A stretch of 64,000 bases of DNA from Distichodus sexfasciatus. Its lineage: Eukaryota; Chordata; Actinopteri; Characiformes; Distichodontidae. A program made the translations under genes and the position numbers. Shown here piece by piece: positions 1 to 64,000 of this stretch. The stretch lies in NCBI GenBank assembly GCA_032718565.1, contig JAVGVS010000010.1, positions 5,708,318 to 5,772,317 on the forward strand, in the 5' to 3' direction. Numbering within the stretch: position 1 is the stretch's first letter; every line of letters begins with the position of its first letter. A model generated the notes under the pieces. That model saw nothing but the letters and a program-made list of their open reading frames with translations, was not told where the DNA came from and did not search any database.

Positions 1-1747
1 TTCTCGGAAACCTCCGTTGCGACAAGCGACTGGTTTTGCCGTGGAGGGTCACATATTAAAACAGTAGCCTGGCTGTAACTTAACTACTTTTAATCAGCTT
101 GTAACTACAAAAGCTATCATACAAAAGTAGCTCCCTCAAGACCAGTCCCCAAGTACTGCATTTATGTGTTTTCTCATGTTTTTTGTTGCTATTAACTGGC
201 AGCGCTGGGAAACTGTAGTTTTTCGAGCTATAAGGTGCTTACAAATAAGGTAAATATGGCTAAAATATAGCCATGGAACAAACCCAAGTTCTTTTCCAAC
301 ATTGGTTTTGGACCTTTTGGGCAGGTGTAATTACAAGCAATCGTACTCAGGTGCAGACCAAACAAGCTTACTGAGACCCAGCTGAAGAGGTTGTCTCGGC
401 TCGGTTCCAAACGAACTCTGGCACGGTTCGTTTAAGGCGTAAAAGCAGCCCGATCTCAATCCAACCCAGTTGCAAAAAGCATACCTTTTTTGATTTAACA
501 GGCTCCTGTCATTGTTGCGCATTATGGGAAACAATTGTTTGGATAACTACACAACACACCCAGCCGTGTATAGCCAGTGCAAGAAATGAACCGTGGGTTA
601 ACGTGGAGCCCCGAGGAGAGCTCTCCTTCGTAGCCGTCTTGCAGCACATTTTTGTTGTTGCAAAATTACTAACAACATATTGTAAAACTGACATTGCATC
701 AAATGCTCTTGACGCTCAAACATTTCTGCAAAAGTATGTAACTGTATAAACCATATCGCTATAAGGACAAGGAGAACAGCGCGCAAAATCTTCACGATGG
801 TCTGGACCAAAGCAAGTGAACTAGCAGACTTTCCTGGTGTGAATACATCCTTAGTATTAGCTCTAATTTTGGTTAGCTACTCCCCAATCCTGTTAACCAG
901 TTATGCTGCCCTCATCCCTCTATACAAACTCCAGGGCATCATGATTCTTTGGGCTCTTTATTCTTCTTCTTAAATCCTTTTTTTTTGTTTTTGTTTTACC
1001 AATGCACCAGTTTATTTAACTCCCATTGATACACATTCAAAACACTTCTGACTCCCAAACTAAGCCCAAAATCCCAGTCTCTGGAGAGTTTTCATTTTCT
1101 TTGTTGTGCTCTAGGTGCTGTGCTGTGCTGTGTTCAGCAATAATCACTTACTATCTCATGTTGCCTCATTTTAAGCGGTAAAAGTGTTCGTAAGAGTTTC
1201 AACAGAAGGCGACTGGACTTCTTTTAGGTTCTGGAAGATGTTTCACCGCTGATCCAAAAGGCATCTTTTTTCTGAACGCTCGTGTTTTTGTTGCATTTTG
1301 TAGCTGCCTTGGATTGACTTTACATTAGCATTTGTTTGACGCTGTTTAACGCCAACCTGCAGCCCAATTTGTATTTTGTGTGTTTACCTGTGAGGGCAGT
1401 AACCTGTGGGGGCTGTCTAAAGTGTTTACCTGTGTGCCGAAATATAAAAAAAATATACATAAAATGTATAAAAATATTAAAGAGGAAATTAAAAAAACAT
1501 GTCTTGTGGCACATGAAAGACAGTCTTTATGGTGCACAGTTGGTTTTACATCACCCACAGAAGCGCATAATAGGAATATTAAACCAACTTAACGGAATCA
1601 TGGGATCATATTCGGTCCTCCAGGGCGTCAACTGCAGCGTTTATTTGACGCCATCAGAACGCGCAGCCGACCGAACGCAGGTCACGAACGCCAGTGTGGA
1701 CGCTCTGATTCACTCCAATGAGAGGGAAAATGGTCAGTGTTTCACCT

Positions 1748-1823
1748 GTCCATGCTCACCTGATGCCACAGACGTCAGAATCAGAGGTTTTTCGCGCGTG
1801 CGTGGCGTCAGGTGAGCATGGAC
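1748..1823. repeat. Short inverted repeat (20-bp arms)
   Basis: GTCCATGCTCACCTGATGCC at 1748-1767 is matched at 19 of 20 positions by the complement of 1804-1823, with a 36-nt CpG-rich loop. The surrounding sequence (about 1333-1830) is rich in GACGC/GCGTC motifs and may be part of a degraded DNA transposon. Confidence 0.6.
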
Positions 1824-2244
1824 TAAACGCTAAGAGGCCTAAGAGGGATGGTCTTCTTCATTGTATGCATGTATTTGTCACTTCTGCATCATGCAACTTG
1901 AGTCTGCGGAAAAAATATGGAATAATATGAGGGTTTGTTTTCATTTTTTATTTGAACCAGGACTGCTCGTGAGAACGGACAGCTTTATTATGTTCCTTGA
2001 CAGTAAGATTTTTGTGGGTTTTCAAAAAGTCTTTAGAGTGTAACCATCACTTCCGGGTCGCGCCACTTGCGTTCAATGATAAACCAAAATGAAGAAAAAT
2101 AGGAGCGTGAGTTCTTTCATTTTTCATGTGAGCGCCAAAAAGGAAATCAGAGAATGCCATGTTATTTTTTCATGAACTTATGGTATTCAGATAGTACACT
2201 GATTACTCCTCAGTAAACACACCTATACATGCGTAAAAAAGCCT

Positions 2245-3090
2245 CAGAGGTGGAAAGAGTACTGAAAATTTGTACTCAAGTACAAGTACTGTTACGTTGG
2301 TTAAAATGTACTCCATTACAAGTTAAAGTACTGGTGTTAAAAAAAATACTTGAGTAAAAGTACAAAGTACTCTTCTCAAAAATTACTCTGAGTATTAATT
2401 ACTTTTTAACCGATGGATGTTTTATTGCGTCGTCAATAGCAGGCATTCGATTCGATTCACCAGTATAAAATATCTACGTTCAAAGCATATTTCTCAGATG
2501 AACAAGGTATAGAAAGGCAAATTGTTTTGTAAATAAATGTAGATATAAAGCAGGGATTTTGTTTGTTAAAACAATAACAAAAATGTTTTTGAACATGCAT
2601 AAAACAGTTTAAACTTTTCCCAATACACTGCGAGCAACAGGCAGCGGGCACTCGTCCTCCGTCTTTTCTACATCATTTTCACGGTTGACAGTGTTGTCTT
2701 CTGTCTCCATTTTGGCTTCTTTGTCTCCAAATCTTCAGTCTATAAATTAGTTTGTACTCCACTGTGTAGTACCTCCAGACACCTGTGCCTGCTGCTGCAG
2801 CGGAGTTTATTCTTTGCTTATGTCATAGATTAATTGGCGCAGTCGCGATTGCACAGCCTTATTGGCTGCAAAGATGCAGATGAAATGTTTGAATATTAAT
2901 TTAAATTGTGGGCGTACTCAGTAGCGGCTTTTGATTTTATAAGTAGCGAAGTAGATTACATGGTGTAAATTGTACTCAAGTATGAGTAAAATTACACACT
3001 TGAAAAACTACTCATAAAAGTACAAGTACCCAAAAAAATCTACTTAATTACAGTAACGTGAGTATTTGTAATTCGTTACTTCCACCCCTG
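2245..3090. mobile_element. Non-autonomous hAT-like element
   Basis: The ends are CAGAGGTGGAAAGAGTA at the left and the complement of CAGGGGTGGAAGTAACG at the right. They are flanked by AAAAGCCT and TAAAGCGT, an imperfect 8-bp duplication as hAT elements make. The interior repeats TACTCAAGTA/AAAGTAC themes typical of this fish repeat family. No transposase remains. Confidence 0.7.
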
Positions 3091-3464
3091 TAAAGCGTTC
3101 CCCGAGTTCTCCAAAAAGTAGCTCCAGGAAGGAGCTGCTCATCTCTCCCGCCCTACTGCCAGTTTTCAGGCTCGTCTTTGGAGCTTGAACGTTCCGAGCG
3201 TGGCCTCCTGCTTTTGAGTCATGCCTCCACCGGTGGGAGACGGGACTCCAGATACAGGCAGAGAGGGTGTCCGGGCGGCGTCGGCCGCTCTGTGCAGGCG
3301 TGAGGCATTAGTGAGGGGGCCGGGAGAGGGAAAGGGAGAGGGTGGTAAAGGATGACTCATGTGGTGGGTAGCGCCAGACCAGCCGTGAATCTGGAAGTGG
3401 GATGGGAGTGTTTGGGGAGCTCAGATCAGGCATCTGCCTGCGTGTGCTCTCACTAATGCTTCTG

Positions 3465-3844
3465 TTTGTGTGTGTGTGTGTGTGTGTCTGTGCTTCTCTC
3501 CCTTCTCGTCTTTCCTCCCCCCATCCCCCCTCCCATTTTTGTGTCCGTGTGTGTTTCTCTCTGTCCCTCCTACTCCTTCTCTTCTCAAATCCATCAAAAC
3601 CACTGCTGCTCGGTCACCTCACTCCGCTTCCTCCCCCCCCCCTTCCACTTTCAACACTTTCCCATTTTCTGCTTTGCCACTGTCACTCACTGCTCCTCTC
3701 TCTCTGTCCCTCTCTTTTATTTCTCTTTCATTTTGCTCTTTCACTCTCTTCTCTCTTTCTTGTCTCTCTCTCTTTGCTCTTTGCTCTCTCATTCTACATG
3801 CTGTTTTCCATGAGCTCTATCTCTCTTTCTCTCTCTCTCTGCAG
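3465..3844. repeat. TG/CT-rich simple repeat tract
   Basis: A (TG)n run at about 3467-3487 is followed by about 350 nt that are nearly all C and T on the + strand, ending at the exon 1 acceptor. Long spurious open frames arise here. Confidence 0.9.
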
Positions 3845-3852
3845 GTGGAGGC

Positions 3853-61767
<57,915 letters not shown>

Positions 61768-61788
61768 GTAAAGGATTGTGTGTGTGCA

Positions 61789-62253
61789 CTGTGTTGGGGA
61801 AGCTACTTTCAATTGTTAGCTTTGAGGTAGAGAGTGGTAAGATTTTTTTTTATTTGCAAGTTTAAGTGAATTGAATCAAGGGAGTGATTATTTATCATTG
61901 TGAACACAGCACAGCAAGCAGGGCAGCACAGGGCAGCAAGCGGGGCCGACTCTCTAACCGTTTTGCTGCTACCTCCGATGCATAGGCTCTGTGAGTTCTG
62001 TCTTTCAGACCCATACCTTTTGAGAACTACAGCCACAAATTCTTGCCTCCATCTTCCGACTCCATCTCGCAGCTGATAAGGGCGTGCTGTGTTGCAGACA
62101 ACACTTCTGCCGACTCAACACAAATCCGAAACACCTGGTACTTAAAAATAGCCCTGGTAAAGAGAGAAAAATAACAGTATTTTTGTAGCAAATTTTAAAA
62201 GTAGATTTGCTACTGAAAACTGTATTTTTAGTTAGCTACTACCCAACACTGTG
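61789..62253. mobile_element. Non-autonomous DNA element with nested SINE
   Basis: CTGTGTTGGGGAAGCTACTT at the left and TTAGTTAGCTACTACCCAAC at the right form the inverted ends. A reverse family B SINE fragment (about 61872-61985, ATCATTGTGAACACAGCACA) interrupts it. Confidence 0.65.
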
Positions 62254-62582
62254 TTTGTGTGTGTGTGTGTGTGTCTGCTCAATTTGAGGTTAGCTGGAGG
62301 GTAAAGCTGTTTGTTTTCATTCCAGAACCCCTTTAAATCTCGAAAGAGTGTCAGTGTGAAAATTAGCAATATGTCACAGAGAAATTACAGCTTCTCTTTG
62401 GGAGGTACATGATCCCACACGACACCAATCTGTGTCCTCTTTCTCTCTCTCTCTCTTTCTCGATCATTGTCTCTTGCTTTCTCTTTAATTTGCTGTCTTT
62501 CACGTCAACTCTCCCCGTCTCTCTTTATGGTTTTGCCGTCGCACTCACACATTAATCTCCCCTTTCCTATTCCCCTTCTCAC

Positions 62583-62613
<31 letters not shown>

Positions 62614-63754
62614 CGCCTGCTTTAGCCCTCATTTCTCTCTTTCTCTGACCTCATAGAAATGGGTCTCTTGTCGCCCTTGAACAGTCCTAAATGGCCCATT
62701 TATCGCGAGGCCCAAACGCAATGACCCCTTTGCACCTCGCCGGCAGAGAAGATTCTCTCCATCATTACGAAAGCCCACGCTGACACACACACACTCCGGT
62801 TAACACAGCACAGGCTTCAAATAAGTGTCCACCCTCACACACATGCTGGCAGTCTGAGAATAAAAGGATTTTTTTTTTGTAGAGAACCCGGAATCCATGG
62901 AGAAAGGAAAGGGTTTTTCAGGAATAAAGAGATAATGCCCATTACTGAATATTTATGAACAGCTACATGGCAGGAAGGCCCCATTTTTAGGGATTAGAAT
63001 ATGGAGAGCGGTGTCAGGACGGATTGAGTTTACCCTTAATATCTGCACCGCCTGGGCTGAGGCTCTAGCGCTCCTCAAGCCGCCTCGTTCGCTTGGAGAT
63101 AGAGACTCTCCTCGGCGCGGCGGGGGAAAGAACTGACAGCATTGTGATTTCTTGACATGTTTTGATCCCTGTTCCCTTGTGCGATGCTGTTACCCATTTC
63201 TTTTTGGCGTAGAAACAACAAATAAAACATCATAAAACATCAAACGAACAAAACAAACCTCAAAAACGCACGCCTTCTTTGTTCGTTTATTCATAGGCGC
63301 GTTGACGGGATGTGAAAAGAAAATATTTGAGGGTATAAAGTGCTTTTTTATTTATTATGAGAACATGAGAAAATATTTGGAATAAGTGTATTTTTTATAA
63401 TCCAAAACGTGCTGATGTTCGTAAAAATGTTTTAGAAGTTACTGGGATTGAATAGTACAAATATTTCTAATCTTGCATGTCTTAAGAAGCAATCACAAAA
63501 CAAAGAAAGTAAATATTTGTATTATGTATTAATAGTTGCATTATGAAACATGTACTGAACACTGGACAGCTTTACCAACGATTCTTAAGAAGAAAATTGT
63601 TCTCAAAACACACTTAACATGGTTTTCATGAACCAGCAATGTTTTTTATTTGAACTGTGTTCTTAGGTAAGGTAAGAATCTATGAATGCTAGAGAACTAT
63701 ATTTGCATGTGTATGTGCTAAATACTACATTATTAGGTTTTCTTTATTTCTCTT

Positions 63755-63990
63755 CAGTTTTTTAAGTGAGTGATTACTTGTCATTGTGAACACACCACAG
63801 CACAGCACACATGTGACCTCTGCTTTTGACCCAATCGAGAAAGGGCAGTGGGCTAACATGGCCAGTGCAGTGCAGTGCTTGTGGATGGTACCTTGCACTT
63901 TGTACCTCAGTGACACCTTTACTGGTCTAGGATTGAACCGGTGTACAGTATAGCATACCACATGTGATACAGCACAATAGTGCTTGTTGG
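63755..63990 (-). repeat. tRNA-derived SINE (family B), reverse orientation
   Basis: GTGATTACTTGTCATTGTGA, then GGTACCTTGCACTTTGTACC, then the inverted B-box-like GGATTGAACC match the family in reverse. Confidence 0.75.
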
Positions 63991-64000
63991 ATAAGACTGC

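Larger units (their letters stand above)
1..3844. other. Upstream flank of gabbr1 (5' UTR exon not located)
   Basis: No protein-coding exon is supported. The stretch contains dispersed repeats at about 60-900, a short SINE tail, a hairpin at 1748-1823 and a hAT-like element at 2245-3090. A GC-richer segment at about 3100-3440 is a possible promoter or first untranslated exon of GB1a. A TG/CT-rich tract runs from 3465 into the exon 1 acceptor. The first untranslated exon that must splice to 3845 cannot be fixed from sequence alone. Confidence 0.5.
61768..64000. other. Intron after exon 17 (incomplete)
   Basis: It contains a DNA element with a nested SINE (61789-62253), a CT tract at about 62440-62615 and a second SINE (63755-63990). 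No further gabbr1 exon is present. Confidence 0.75.

Noticed and set aside
62325..62400. Possible next gabbr1 exon (CATTCCAGAACCCC... in the intron after exon 17)
   Set aside because: The translation does not resemble the expected loop 2/TM4 segment (LEPWKLYA-like), and no suitable donor follows.

Overview
This is vertebrate nuclear DNA, almost certainly from a ray-finned (teleost) fish. It holds one long multi-exon gene on the + strand, in a background of (CA)n/(CT)n microsatellites, Tc1-like, hAT-like and PIF/Harbinger DNA elements, an L2-like LINE fossil and two tRNA-derived SINE families of fish type. There is no bacterial or viral gene, rRNA, tRNA gene or CRISPR array. The species cannot be named from the sequence.

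The gene is gabbr1, the GABA-binding GB1 subunit of the heterodimeric class C GPCR GABA-B receptor. Seventeen coding exons can be placed with canonical AG/GT boundaries and continuous reading phase. They run from the GB1a start codon at 3853 to the exon coding TM3, which ends at 61767. The remaining transmembrane segments, the C-terminal coiled coil and the 3'UTR lie beyond position 64000. About 700 codons of the GB1a form and about 575 of the GB1b form are present.

Layout: 1-3844, upstream repeats and probable 5' flank or UTR exon. 3845-10290, the GB1a-specific exons: signal peptide, sushi 1 split over two exons, sushi 2, and an 18-nt microexon. 10291-29276, a 19-kb repeat-laden intron that ends in a CpG-rich candidate GB1b promoter. 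29277-29546, the GB1b first exon, which is an upstream extension of a shared exon. 33825-46845, exons of the Venus-flytrap GABA-binding domain. 50844-50921, the end of the extracellular domain. 58696-61767, linker plus TM1 to TM3. 61768-64000, an intron.

The 1a and 1b forms share everything from 29386 onward and differ only at the N-terminus. GB1a carries two sushi (CCP) modules, which in mammals direct receptors to axons. GB1b has only a signal peptide.

I found no wholly new biological system. The observations most worth checking are: (i) the GB1b signal-peptide codons double as the polypyrimidine tract and 3' splice site used by GB1a; (ii) a 40-bp tandem array at 20386-20521 pairs an RFX X-box-like motif with a CCAAT box, and a second intronic cluster of RFX-like sites lies at 57.2-57.8 kb; (iii) a 2.7-kb tandem duplication at 51.2-56.7 kb looks like an assembly or gap-fill artefact; (iv) a head-to-head 21-bp minisatellite at 16.0-16.35 kb is predicted to fold back.
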